Below, piece by piece: positions 47,701 to 54,556 of a DNA stretch of 64,000 nucleotides (positions are counted from its first letter, which is position 1; each line of letters starts with the position of its first letter). The stretch is from Sphingomonas sp. HF-S4 (GTDB lineage: Bacteria; Pseudomonadota; Alphaproteobacteria; Sphingomonadales; Sphingomonadaceae). The position numbers were made by a program, and so were the translations under genes. The notes under the pieces were generated by a model. The model searched no databases. It was not told the DNA's origin and worked only from the letters and a program-made list of their open reading frames with translations. The stretch covers positions 806,001 through 870,000 of the forward strand of contig NZ_JAWJEJ010000002.1 in NCBI RefSeq assembly GCF_032911445.1. The letters run 5' to 3'.

Positions 47701-48231
47701 CGAGGGCGTCTTCTGGACCTTCAGCGAACTGAACAGCTCCGACGCGAAGGTGTTGTAGTCGAACGCGCGGCTGCGATTGGGGCTGGTGCCCGCGTCGTTG
47801 GCGCCTGCGGTCGACAGCGCCTCGAGCCCGTTGAGGCGGGTGCGGTTGAAGTCGCCGCCCAGGCCGCGGACGGTGATCGTGCGGCCCTCGCCATTGTCGC
47901 GGTCGATCGACACGCCGGGCAGGCGCTGGAGCGATTCGGCGAGGTTGGTGTCGGGGAAGTCGGCGATGTCCTCGGCGTTGATCGCATCGATCTGGACGGT
48001 GGCGTCGCGCTTTTCGCGGATCGAACTGCGTAGCGACGCGCGATAGCCGGTGACGAGGATCTCGCTTTCGGAATCGAGCGCGGCGTCCTCCTGGCCGACC
48101 GTCGCGGGTGCCTCCGGGGTCGCGCCGGCCCCTTGCGCCAATGCGGCGCCACTCCAGCTTGCGGCAAGCATCAGCGCTGCGCAGGACGCGCCGGTGCGCA
48201 GGGCTGCGGTGGTGGCATATTTCTTGATCAT
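44761..48231 (-). CDS. Large TonB-dependent receptor of the carbohydrate-uptake type
   Basis: 1156 aa, larger than usual. The signal peptide ends at GAALAQ near residue 33. After it come SEILVTGYRASLRSSIREKRDA (TonB box region), the plug with NLAESLQRLPGVSIDRDNGEG and VRGLGGDFNRTRLNG, then the barrel ending in GVRVRF. This subfamily is common in sphingomonads, caulobacters and xanthomonads and imports plant oligosaccharides. The ATG at 48231 follows GAGGGGACT; the open frame upstream to 48459 covers the control region. Confidence 0.92.
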   Translation of the reverse strand: MIKKYATTAALRTGASCAALMLAASWSGAALAQGAGATPEAPATVGQEDAALDSESEILVTGYRASLRSSIREKRDATVQIDAINAEDIADFPDTNLAESLQRLPGVSIDRDNGEGRTITVRGLGGDFNRTRLNGLEALSTAGANDAGTSPNRSRAFDYNTFASELFSSLKVQKTPSAETDEGSLGATIDLQTGRPFDYAKSAFALSGEGSYQQNSKKWNPRFAGLASTRIFDGSMGFLVSGAYSKNKNELDQYRRAAGQADYLYRNSDFLGNENPQRAGFAAPTGTSFGTVVTNPEALAALTGSDPAAYAKLYPGGAFNTAGRFDDSLVRIPALASIEQQDVQNERIGVTAAYQWQISDRTLLSLDGAYSRFWNQSTYNQVSSVGLNRNNTNATYNTASNTLTPSAARALYPGLCVPNAGSDLVPAQDCGQQLYGTTPAFATARNSANATVASVLAPSAVVPGTVAANDPANANIFSVNPFNLDPYDYYNNPNSVGYIPSTNRLAFRGALIGRPAVEVLDANVTNGLADYLVMRNVDFRSAADQSTYTTKFKQGSIDLQHQFSDVFKTQIIAGASESTNYTQGLLVEFNRMDSQGLFTYDERGGGSMPKIDFGFDAANPANWETVKGFSGIRHYQRFVKNTYKQAKIDFDWQANEEFNLGFGANIRKYTFETSFFERNNDLLNPTLREAGVTTASVSKVINFGQGLNVPDGTLTSFLAPSIQGFDNVFDFTCNCVNKWGDWRLTNKRNGGRENFSVEEVDTGFYFQADWNSELFGRPFRGNAGTRIAITDVTSTGATTAGRPIVGTNKYTDYLPSLNVVYEPVNDLLVRISASKVMARPLLGNLAPTLTAISVPTTAGAQSGATLTVGNPKLQPFRSTNFDASVEWYFAPGGLLSLAAFRKDIDSFPQTIFFTAPLSRFADQATIAAILAQFTPGSPQANYITGGFDFQARQFADAPGGWLKGIEASFQMDFTFLPGFLKNFGAQVNYTHIDSELNYILDPGTATVPRTTGKGPFLGVSPDAVNATLYYDSKPFRARVSMAHRKGYSTNYPIAAGSCSPGIIPNPTPLTPGQVNANNAPGGYCTGPLINDFIYSRSTTNIDASMSFNFTDWVSLTLEGLNLTNQTSDRYAYEGQNAVTQYASSGRIFRAGVRVRF

Positions 48232-48414
48232 AGTCCCCTCCCGTTGGTCGGGCGCCGCTTTCCCCGCGGTCGTCCCGTCAGCGTGTGTCTCCCAGCGAGG
48301 AGGGGGCGGCATGGCCGCGATGCCGTGACGGGGCGCATGCACGTCGCTGCGCGGCCCGAGGCATGCACCTCTCCTCAGTTCGCGGCCTTGTGGCCGTCTC
48401 TCCCGATGGCCCAT

Positions 48415-48428
48415 AGACACCGGTAGCA
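48415..48428. promoter_or_regulatory. Second, degenerate LacI-type site
   Basis: AGACACCGGTAGCA matches the perfect palindrome at 48509 in 11 of 14 positions with the ACCGGT core intact, 94 bp centre to centre. Two such sites could support looping or graded repression of the TonB receptor gene. Confidence 0.45.
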
Positions 48429-48508
48429 TGATGGTAACGCCAACACTCGCCGGGGGCAACCGGGAGGAGCATGTTTAAAACGTATAAAAATCAGTAGGAT
48501 GGTAAAAT

Positions 48509-48522
48509 TGATACCGGTATCA
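48509..48522. promoter_or_regulatory. LacI/GalR-type operator upstream of the TonB receptor
   Basis: TGATACCGGTATCA is a perfect 14-bp palindrome with the central CG typical of LacI-family sites. It sits in an AT-rich promoter patch (48470-48530) 278 bp upstream of the receptor start. No LacI-type gene is in the window. The remaining leader to 48232 shows no other feature I can support. Confidence 0.6.
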
Positions 48523-48526
48523 TAAA

Positions 48527-49237
48527 TTAAGACACTCCCGCAGGTCGTCGCCCCGAATCATCGCTGAGCGAGGCGCGCCACTTGCGGCGCAATGCTCCCG
48601 GATCCTGCGGAATGCGCGCGTCGAGGATATCTGCCCGATCGATGCGATCGAGCCGGAAGGTGCGGAAATCCTCGCGCAGCTCGCACCAGGCGATGAGCGC
48701 GCGGGTCGAGTCGAGATAGCCGATCACCAGCGGCCAGACGGTGCGCTCGGTCGCGGCGCCGCCGGGGTCGGTGTAGCGCAGCGCGATCTTCCGGGCGCCG
48801 CGGATCGCGCCGCGCAGTTCGGCGGCGTCGACCTTGTCCACGGGGGTGTCCCAGGCCGGCGGGGTGCGCGCCGAGGGATCGTCGAGGATGCCGCGCATCT
48901 CCTCGGGCAGCACTGCGGCGACCTTAGCGAGCACGTCGCGCGCGGCGCGGGCGAGCGCGGGGTCGGCATGTCCGGCAACCCATTGCGCGCCGAGCGCGAC
49001 CGCGTCGATTTCGTCGGCGGTGAGCATCAGCGGCGGTAGGTCGAACCCGCCTTCGAGGACATATCCCATGCCCGCTTCGCCCCGGATCGGCACGCGTTGC
49101 GCCATCAGCGCGCCGATATCGCGATATACCGAGCGCTTCGACGTCTCCAATTCGCTTGCGATCGCCTCCGCAGTCACCGGTTTGGTGGTCCGGCGGAGGA
49201 TCTGGACGATCTGGAAAAGTCGGTCGGCCTTTCGCAT
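48527..49237 (-). CDS. YafY-type transcriptional regulator with WYL domain
   Basis: 236 aa. An N-terminal HTH_11 winged helix (RLFQIVQILRRTTKPVTAEAIASELETSKRSVYRDI, in two parts) is followed by a linker and a WYL domain (about 145-215) with ELRGAIRGARKIALRYTD and ALIAWCELREDFRTFRLDRI. WYL domains sense small molecules or nucleic acids. The ATG at 49237 follows TAGGAGT. Divergent from the GFA gene across a strong palindrome, its likely operator. Confidence 0.88.
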   Translation of the reverse strand: MRKADRLFQIVQILRRTTKPVTAEAIASELETSKRSVYRDIGALMAQRVPIRGEAGMGYVLEGGFDLPPLMLTADEIDAVALGAQWVAGHADPALARAARDVLAKVAAVLPEEMRGILDDPSARTPPAWDTPVDKVDAAELRGAIRGARKIALRYTDPGGAATERTVWPLVIGYLDSTRALIAWCELREDFRTFRLDRIDRADILDARIPQDPGALRRKWRASLSDDSGRRPAGVS

Positions 49238-49250
49238 GCCGCAACTCCTA

Positions 49251-49290
49251 CTGCCATGCTGCTGACACCATGCTGGCAGCAGCATGGCAG
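49251..49290. promoter_or_regulatory. 14+14 bp inverted repeat between the WYL regulator and GFA genes
   Basis: CTGCCATGCTGCTG and its exact reverse complement flank a 12-bp spacer that itself contains CCATGCTGG, so the box CCATGCTG occurs three times with regular spacing. It lies between two divergent starts, where an autoregulated repressor should bind. No other function is apparent. Confidence 0.65.
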
Positions 49291-49322
49291 TAAGTCGATT
49301 CCTGCATTCAAAGGAGGAATCA

Positions 49323-49727
49323 ATGCTGAAGACCTATCACGGCAGCTGTCATTGCGGCGCGGTCCGTTTCGAGGCTGAGATCGATCTCGCCGCCGGCACC
49401 GGGCGGTGCAACTGCTCGATCTGCACCAAGCGCCGCAGCTGGGCCGCATTGCTCAAGCCCGACGCGTTCCGCCTGCTCAGCGGCGAGGAAGTGCTGCGCG
49501 ACTATCGCTTCGGCACGATGCAGGGCAGTCATCGCTTCTGCGGCACCTGCGGCTGCGCGCCGTTCGGCGAGGGCAACGTGCCCGAGATCGGCGGGGCGTT
49601 CGTATCGGTGCAGCTCGGCTCGCTCGACGACGCCACCGACGATGAGCTGGCAGCGGCGCCGATCAACTATGGCGACGGGCGCAACGACGCCTGGTGGCAG
49701 CCGCCCGCGGTGACGAGCTATCTCTAG
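49323..49727 (+). CDS. GFA-family protein (CENP-V/GFA domain)
   Basis: 134 aa. Zinc-binding cysteines are visible as CHCG (9-12), CNCSIC (about 30-34) and CGTCG near 75. The family was named for glutathione-dependent formaldehyde activation, but most members are uncharacterised. AAGGAGGAATCA precedes the ATG. It is probably regulated by the divergent WYL protein. The TAG shares CTAG with the convergent nnrD stop. Confidence 0.85.
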   Translation: MLKTYHGSCHCGAVRFEAEIDLAAGTGRCNCSICTKRRSWAALLKPDAFRLLSGEEVLRDYRFGTMQGSHRFCGTCGCAPFGEGNVPEIGGAFVSVQLGSLDDATDDELAAAPINYGDGRNDAWWQPPAVTSYL

Positions 49728-50602
49728 CGGATCGTCGCGAGCAGCCGGGGAATCTCCGCCGGCAGCTCGCGCGCCAGGAAGCCGAGCGGCCCGATGCGCT
49801 CGGCGAGCCTTCGGCCCGCCTCGCCATGGAGCCAGACGCCCCAGGCGGCGGCGAGGCGGGGGACGGCGCCGCGCGCCATCAGCCCGCCGATCACGCCGGC
49901 GAGCACGTCGCCCGAGCCGCTGGTCGCCAGCCCCGGACCGCCACCGGGATAGCGGAGCAGCCCCTCGCGCGGGCAGGCGATCCACGTCTCGGTGCCCTTG
50001 AACAGCACGGTCGCGTTGAAGCGGCGCGCCGCCTCCTGCGCAAGCCCGGCGGGGTCGTCGGCGATGCGGGTTTCGTCGCACCCCATCAGCCGCATCATCT
50101 CGCCGGGATGCGGGGTGAGGACGATGCGGCCTTCATGCGCGTGGATCTGCGCTGCGAGATCGGTGGCGGCGCCGATCATCGCGGCGTCGAGCACCAGCGA
50201 CAGCGTCGCACGGGGCCGGGCGAGGACGGCCTCGAGGATCGCCTCGGCAGCGGCGTCGGGCCCCATGCCGGGCCCGAGCACCAGCGTGTCGCAGCGCATG
50301 AGATAGCCGCACAGCGCGTCGCCCGCGGCTGCGTCGAGTTCGCCCGCGGGGTTGGCGGGGAGTGCGAAGACTGCCGCTTCGGGCACGAGCATCCCAAGCG
50401 GCAGCGCGAGCCGTTCGGCCGTGGCGAACTGGAGCTTGCCGGCACCGGCGCGCAGCGCCGCCTCGCCGGTGAGGCGGAGCGCGCCGGGGACGGCCTCCGA
50501 GCCGCCGGCGACGACGACATGGCCGCGGCTGTTCTTGTCGAGATCGGTGCCGGGCGGGGGGAGCGGATGCTCGGCGAGCCAGGAGGCGTCGAGTGGCGTC
50601 AT
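49724..50602 (-). CDS. nnrD: ADP-dependent NAD(P)H-hydrate dehydratase
   Basis: 292 aa. It repairs hydrated NAD(P)H using ADP or ATP. The ribokinase-like fold shows [35 protein letters not shown], and [20 protein letters not shown] with the catalytic Asp. It is the stand-alone form; the NnrE epimerase domain that is often fused is absent here. The start overlaps the phosphatase stop as ATGA. Confidence 0.9.
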   Translation of the reverse strand: MTPLDASWLAEHPLPPPGTDLDKNSRGHVVVAGGSEAVPGALRLTGEAALRAGAGKLQFATAERLALPLGMLVPEAAVFALPANPAGELDAAAGDALCGYLMRCDTLVLGPGMGPDAAAEAILEAVLARPRATLSLVLDAAMIGAATDLAAQIHAHEGRIVLTPHPGEMMRLMGCDETRIADDPAGLAQEAARRFNATVLFKGTETWIACPREGLLRYPGGGPGLATSGSGDVLAGVIGGLMARGAVPRLAAAWGVWLHGEAGRRLAERIGPLGFLARELPAEIPRLLATIR

Positions 50603-51369
50603 CCGCGCGCGGCGACCATCGCGTCGGGTGCCGAAGTGGATTTGGCCTCGGGATCCTCGTCGACCGGGGCGGTGACATTGTAGCGGACGAGGACAAGGCC
50701 GCCGTCCTTTCCAGCCGCAGGGTCGTGCACATATTCGGTGATCGAGCAATTGGCGACGTCGCCTTGCCTGTCGATCGCGAGGATCTCGGCCTCGGACAGA
50801 TTCTCGATGACGTAGCGCAGGCACAGCACGACGACCTGGTGTGCGACGATCATCACGTCGCGCCCGGCATAATGAAGCGATACCGTGTCCATCAGCGAGC
50901 GCAGGCGGAAGATCACGTCGCACCAGCTCTCGCCGCCGGGCGGGCGATGATAGAATTTGCCGAGCAGGCGACGGAATTCGGCTTGTTCGGGCATGACTGC
51001 CTGGATGCCCGCGGTGGTAAGTCCGTCGAGCACGCCGAACTCCTTTTCGCGAAGCCGCTCGTCGGCGCAGATGCTCTCGTCCGGATCGGCGCCGCCGGCA
51101 TCGCGGAAACGCCGCGCGGTCTCGCGGGCCCGGACATAGGGCGAGGTGAGGATCACTTCGGGGCGGCCATTGCCCTTGCCCTCGGCGAACCAGCGGCCGA
51201 GCGCCTCGGCCTGGGCGTAGCCGAGCTCGGAGAGGGGAACGTCGACGTCGCGGATGTCGATCGCGATGCGATGCTCGCCCGAGGCATGCGCCAGGTCGCG
51301 CGCGACATTCCCCGCGCTCTGGCCATGCCGGACGAGCCAGAGGCGGCTGGGCCAGCGATTGGTGGTCAT
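50599..51369 (-). CDS. Histidine phosphatase family protein
   Basis: 256 aa. The RHG motif is LVRHGQSAGN with catalytic His15; the acid/base region is ERLREKEFGVLDG and the second His is in MIVAHQVVVLCLRY. The family ranges from phosphoglycerate mutase-like to phosphohydrolases, and the substrate is unclear. It is translationally coupled to nnrD, hinting at a role in metabolite repair. Confidence 0.87.
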   Translation of the reverse strand: MTTNRWPSRLWLVRHGQSAGNVARDLAHASGEHRIAIDIRDVDVPLSELGYAQAEALGRWFAEGKGNGRPEVILTSPYVRARETARRFRDAGGADPDESICADERLREKEFGVLDGLTTAGIQAVMPEQAEFRRLLGKFYHRPPGGESWCDVIFRLRSLMDTVSLHYAGRDVMIVAHQVVVLCLRYVIENLSEAEILAIDRQGDVANCSITEYVHDPAAGKDGGLVLVRYNVTAPVDEDPEAKSTSAPDAMVAARG

Positions 51370-51429
51370 GCAGCGTGCGTCGCGTGAGGCATGAGGGGAG
51401 AATGCGGCAGCGCGCGGGGTGTTCCTCGG

Positions 51430-51768
51430 TCAGCCCCGCCGGACCGTGACGGGGAGTGCGCCGGCAGCGTGATCGCCCCATCGATAGAGTGCCTCGAGCA
51501 CGGGGCGCAGGCTCTCGCCGCGATCGGTCAGGTGATAGACGATCGATGCATCGGCGGCGCTGCGCTTCTCGACGAGCTCGAGCCGTTCGAGATCCTTGAG
51601 GCGCTCCGTCAGTACCTTGTCGGAGATCCCGCCGATCCGCGCGCGCAGCTCGGCATAGCGGTGGGGCTCTTCCTTGAGCCGGGCGAGGATCACCGTCTTC
51701 CACTTGCCGCCGACGAAATCGAGCGCGAGCTCGACCGGACAGCCATAGCTCGCCTTCAAACGCTTCAT
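51430..51768 (-). CDS. HxlR-family transcriptional regulator
   Basis: 112 aa, the standard single-domain HxlR form. CPVELALDFVGGKWKTVILARL has the conserved N-terminal Cys that in some members senses electrophiles or quinones. GGISDKVLTERLKDLERLELVEK is the recognition part. Preceded by GGAGGCAGG. Divergent from the small monooxygenase-like gene across a palindrome, so probably its regulator. Confidence 0.9.
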   Translation of the reverse strand: MKRLKASYGCPVELALDFVGGKWKTVILARLKEEPHRYAELRARIGGISDKVLTERLKDLERLELVEKRSAADASIVYHLTDRGESLRPVLEALYRWGDHAAGALPVTVRRG

Positions 51769-51780
51769 CCTGCCTCCGCA

Positions 51781-51796
51781 CGCACCATCTGGTGCG
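51781..51796. promoter_or_regulatory. Palindrome between hxlR-type and ABM-type genes
   Basis: CGCACCA-TC-TGGTGCG is a perfect 7-bp inverted repeat 13 bp upstream of the regulator start and 71 bp before the divergent gene. Position and symmetry suit an HxlR operator. Confidence 0.55.
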
Positions 51797-51866
51797 TTGA
51801 TTGTGAAGCGCGCAGCCCGCAACCAGCGGTCGCGCGGCATCGATCCAGCCGCCCGGGGGAACGCCA

Positions 51867-52169
51867 ATGACGGTCGAGTATATCCGCTATCTGCTGGTCA
51901 CGCATGTGCCGGCAGCGCTGATCGCTGCCTATGAGACGGCGCGCGTGCATCTGGACGCCGCGCCTGAATGCCTCGCCTACGACCTTGCCCAATGCGATGA
52001 CGAGCCGAACAGCCTCGTTCTGCGCATCGAATGGACCAGCGCTGCGGCGCACATGCACGGCTTTCGCCGAGGACCGCACTTCCCGCCTTTCCTCGCGGCG
52101 ATCCGCGATTTCATCCCCGAGATCGCCGAGATGCGGCACTATACCCCCCGGATGATTTCGGGCGGCTAG
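51867..52169 (+). CDS. Small ABM-like / dimeric alpha-beta barrel protein
   Basis: 100 aa. VEYIRYLLVTHVPAALIAAYETA and the MHGFRRGPHFPPFLAAIRDFI stretch fit the antibiotic-biosynthesis-monooxygenase-like ferredoxin fold. These proteins act on quinones, heme or polyketides, or have no known activity. The regulator next door is an HxlR protein with a conserved Cys, so quinone or electrophile stress is a possible signal. The TAG shares CTAG with the convergent stop. Confidence 0.75.
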   Translation: MTVEYIRYLLVTHVPAALIAAYETARVHLDAAPECLAYDLAQCDDEPNSLVLRIEWTSAAAHMHGFRRGPHFPPFLAAIRDFIPEIAEMRHYTPRMISGG

Positions 52170-53116
52170 GCGCCTGCGGCGGTCAGCCGGTCGAGCTGGT
52201 CCTTGGTGAGTTCCAAATCCCAGGCGGCGAGCAGTTCGTCGAGCTGCTCGAGGCTGGTGGCGCTGGCGATCGGGGCCGTGACGCCGTCCTGCGCGGCGAG
52301 CCAGGCAAGCGCGATCTGGGCGAGGCTGGCGCCGGTCTCGGCGGCGACCTGGTCCATCGCTTCGAGTACGGCCTTGCCCTTGCCCTGGAGCAATTCGCCC
52401 ATCCGGCCGCCGCGGACGCTCTTCCCGAGATCGGCTTCGCTGCGATACTTGCCGGTAAGGAAGCCTGAGGCGAGGCCGTAATAGGGAACCACGCCGATAT
52501 TGTGGGTGATGCACAGATCCTCGAGTTCGCCCTCGAACTTGTGACGGCTGACGAGATTATATTCGGGCTGGAGCACACGGTAGTGCGGCAGGCCCTCGCG
52601 GGTCGCGACGTCGAGCGCCGATTTGAGCCGCACGGCGTGGAAGTTGGACGCGCCGAGCGCGCGGACCTTGCCCGCCTTTATAAGCGTGTCGAACGCGGTA
52701 AGGGCGTCGGCCTGGGGCACGTCCTCATCGTCCTGGTGCGCGAAATAGAGGTCGATCGTGTCCACGCCGAGCCGCGCGAGCGACGCTTCGGCCGCGGCTG
52801 CGATGCGCGCGGGGGCGAGCTTCGATCCGCCTTCGCCGTCGAGCATGCCGACCTTGGTGGCGATCAACACCTTGTCGCGCTTGCCCGAGGTGCGCAGCCA
52901 TTCGCCGATGACGCTTTCGGATTCGCCGCCCGTATGGCCGGGCACCCAGGACGAATAGACGTCGGCGGTGTCGATCATCACGCCGCCGCGCTCGGCGAAG
53001 CGATCGAGCAGGCGGAAGCTGGTCGCCTTGTCGGCGGTCCAGCCGAAGACGTTGCCGCCGAGCACCAGCGGCGTGATCGACAGGCCCGAGGCGCCGAGGT
53101 CGCGGAGCGTGGTCAT
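52166..53116 (-). CDS. Aldo/keto reductase
   Basis: 316 aa TIM barrel. RDLGASGLSITPLVLGGNVFG opens the protein; GGVMIDTADVYSSW carries the catalytic Asp and Tyr, and FAHQDDEDVP the catalytic His region. Uses NADPH to reduce aldehydes or ketones; related to the general-stress YhdN/Tas group. Its start overlaps the stop of the tiny lipoprotein gene upstream by four bases, so the three genes form an operon. Confidence 0.9.
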   Translation of the reverse strand: MTTLRDLGASGLSITPLVLGGNVFGWTADKATSFRLLDRFAERGGVMIDTADVYSSWVPGHTGGESESVIGEWLRTSGKRDKVLIATKVGMLDGEGGSKLAPARIAAAAEASLARLGVDTIDLYFAHQDDEDVPQADALTAFDTLIKAGKVRALGASNFHAVRLKSALDVATREGLPHYRVLQPEYNLVSRHKFEGELEDLCITHNIGVVPYYGLASGFLTGKYRSEADLGKSVRGGRMGELLQGKGKAVLEAMDQVAAETGASLAQIALAWLAAQDGVTAPIASATSLEQLDELLAAWDLELTKDQLDRLTAAGA

Positions 53117-53274
53117 GGTTGGGTTCCGTTGTCGGCCAGGCTGGCATTGATATCGGTTGCGGCCGCGGCTTCGTCGAGCTGGCGGGCCTCGTCGCGCGAC
53201 GCGCTGCTATCGTCGGACCCGCCGCAGCCGGCGAGCGCCAGCGCGATCGCCAGCAGCGGCAGGCCCTTGATCAC
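53113..53274 (-). CDS. Tiny lipoprotein, 53 aa
   Basis: A GTG start at 53274 overlaps the preceding stop as GTGA. The product reads as a short lipoprotein: a hydrophobic signal (LPLLAIALALAGC) with lipidated Cys17, then a Ser/Asp-rich and Ala-rich mature tail of 36 residues ending NGTQP. The stop overlaps the aldo/keto reductase start as ATGA. No family is recognised. It resembles entericidin-like or other small envelope lipoproteins in size only. Confidence 0.65.
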   Translation of the reverse strand: MIKGLPLLAIALALAGCGGSDDSSASRDEARQLDEAAAATDINASLADNGTQP

Positions 53275-53504
53275 TCTTCGATCTCGTTGCCGGTCTCGGC
53301 GACGTTGCTCACGGCGTAGGCGTTCTCGGCCTCGGTGAAGGCGGCGTCGGTGGCGGCATTGGCGGCGTTCACGTCGCTGACCGCTTCGCCCATCGTGTTG
53401 CTGTCACCGGTGATCGTCTCATTGGCTTCGGTGGCTTCGTTCTTTGCGCCGCCGCAGGCGGAAAGGGCGAGCAGGGCAATGGGGAGCAGGAAGGACTTGC
53501 GCAT
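53271..53504 (-). CDS. Small Ala/Glu/Asn-rich lipoprotein
   Basis: 77 aa. Lipobox LSAC puts the lipidated Cys at residue 17. The mature part is Asn/Ala/Glu/Thr-rich with no other Cys and weak repetition (NAANAATDAAFTEAENA). It leads the unit lipoprotein-lipoprotein-aldo/keto reductase, with overlapping stop and start codons. Function unknown; probably an envelope protein. Confidence 0.72.
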   Translation of the reverse strand: MRKSFLLPIALLALSACGGAKNEATEANETITGDSNTMGEAVSDVNAANAATDAAFTEAENAYAVSNVAETGNEIEE

Positions 53505-53572
53505 GATTCACCTTATGGTTCGGTAGGTGGAGGGCTAAAGCGCGGGAGGGGAAGGCGCAACTGCGTTGACCT

Positions 53573-53594
53573 GATATAAAGATATCTTTATATC
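53573..53594. promoter_or_regulatory. 22-bp perfect palindrome, SahR-like operator
   Basis: GATATAAAGAT is followed directly by its exact reverse complement, eight bases before the ATG of the ArsR-methyltransferase gene. The AAAGATATCTTT-like core fits ArsR-family sites, and the position indicates autoregulation plus control of metF-metH downstream. SahR of proteobacteria, an ArsR-family regulator of the SAM cycle, is the closest known system. Confidence 0.75.
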
Positions 53595-53602
53595 TATATC
53601 CC

Positions 53603-54556
53603 ATGGTCCAGGCCCTTGCCATCTTCCGCGCGCTCGCGGACTCCACCCGGCTGCGCATCGTTGCGCTGCTGCGCTCGATGGAATTGTCGGTCGGTGAGCT
53701 CGCGCAGGTGCTCGGGCAGAGCCAGCCGCGGGTCAGCCGGCATGTGAAGATCCTGTGCGACGCCGGGCTTGCCGAGCGGCGCAAGGAGGGGAGCTGGGTG
53801 TTCGTCGCGCTGGGCGTGCAAGCCAAGGTTCAGCCGATCCTCGCCGCGCTCGATAGCTGGAGCGAGGGCGATCACTGGACGATCGCCGACGAGGCGCGGC
53901 TGGCGGCGGTGCGCGCCGATCGCGCCAGCGCGGCGGCGGACTGGTTCGAAAGCAATGCGGGCGAATGGGACGCGATCCGATCGCTCCACGTCGCAGAAAG
54001 CGAAGTCGAGGCGGCAATGGCCAAGGCGCTGGGCGATGCGCCGTTGGGGTCGCTGGTCGATATCGGCACCGGCACCGGGCGGATGCTCGAACTATTCGCC
54101 CCGCTCGCGCGCAACGCGCTGGGGATCGATCGCTCGTCCGAGATGCTGCGGCTGGCGCGCGCCAAGCTTTCGGAGCGCGGGCTCGCCAATGCCGAGCTGC
54201 GCCAGGCCGACCTTTATGCGCTGCCGCTGCCGGATGGCGGCGCGGACGCGGCTATATTGCATCATGTGCTCCATTTCGCGCAGCAGCCAGGCGCGGCGAT
54301 CGGCGAGGCGGCGCGCGTGCTGAGCGACGGGGGGCGGCTGCTCATCGTCGACTTCGCGCCGCACGACCGCGAGGAACTGCGCTCGCGCGACGCGCATACC
54401 CGGCTCGGCTTCTCGGACGAGCAGATCCTCGGCTGGTTCGCGGGTGCCGGATTGGCGCCGGTGCAGGTCGAGACGCTCGAGGGCGGCGAACTGACCGTCA
54501 AATTGTGGCTGGGTCGCAAGACCGGCAGTGAATCGAAGGAAGTGAAGGCGGCATGA
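53603..54556 (+). CDS. ArsR-family regulator fused to a SAM-methyltransferase domain (SahR-like)
   Basis: 317 aa. Residues 1-90 form an ArsR winged helix (FRALADSTRLRIVALLR, LSVGELAQVLGQSQPRVSRH). Residues about 115-300 are a methyltransferase fold with LVDIGTGTGRMLELF near 151. No metal-binding Cys pairs of metalloregulators are seen. The SAM-like pocket probably senses SAH or SAM, which suits its operon with metF and metH. Its stop overlaps the metF ATG by four bases. Confidence 0.88.
   Translation: MVQALAIFRALADSTRLRIVALLRSMELSVGELAQVLGQSQPRVSRHVKILCDAGLAERRKEGSWVFVALGVQAKVQPILAALDSWSEGDHWTIADEARLAAVRADRASAAADWFESNAGEWDAIRSLHVAESEVEAAMAKALGDAPLGSLVDIGTGTGRMLELFAPLARNALGIDRSSEMLRLARAKLSERGLANAELRQADLYALPLPDGGADAAILHHVLHFAQQPGAAIGEAARVLSDGGRLLIVDFAPHDREELRSRDAHTRLGFSDEQILGWFAGAGLAPVQVETLEGGELTVKLWLGRKTGSESKEVKAA

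Noticed and set aside
44593..48231. Programmed TAG read-through joining the TonB receptor to GH43
   Set aside because: The frames line up, but the receptor barrel ends correctly in an aromatic residue and must be exported by a different route from Tat; chance alignment is more likely.
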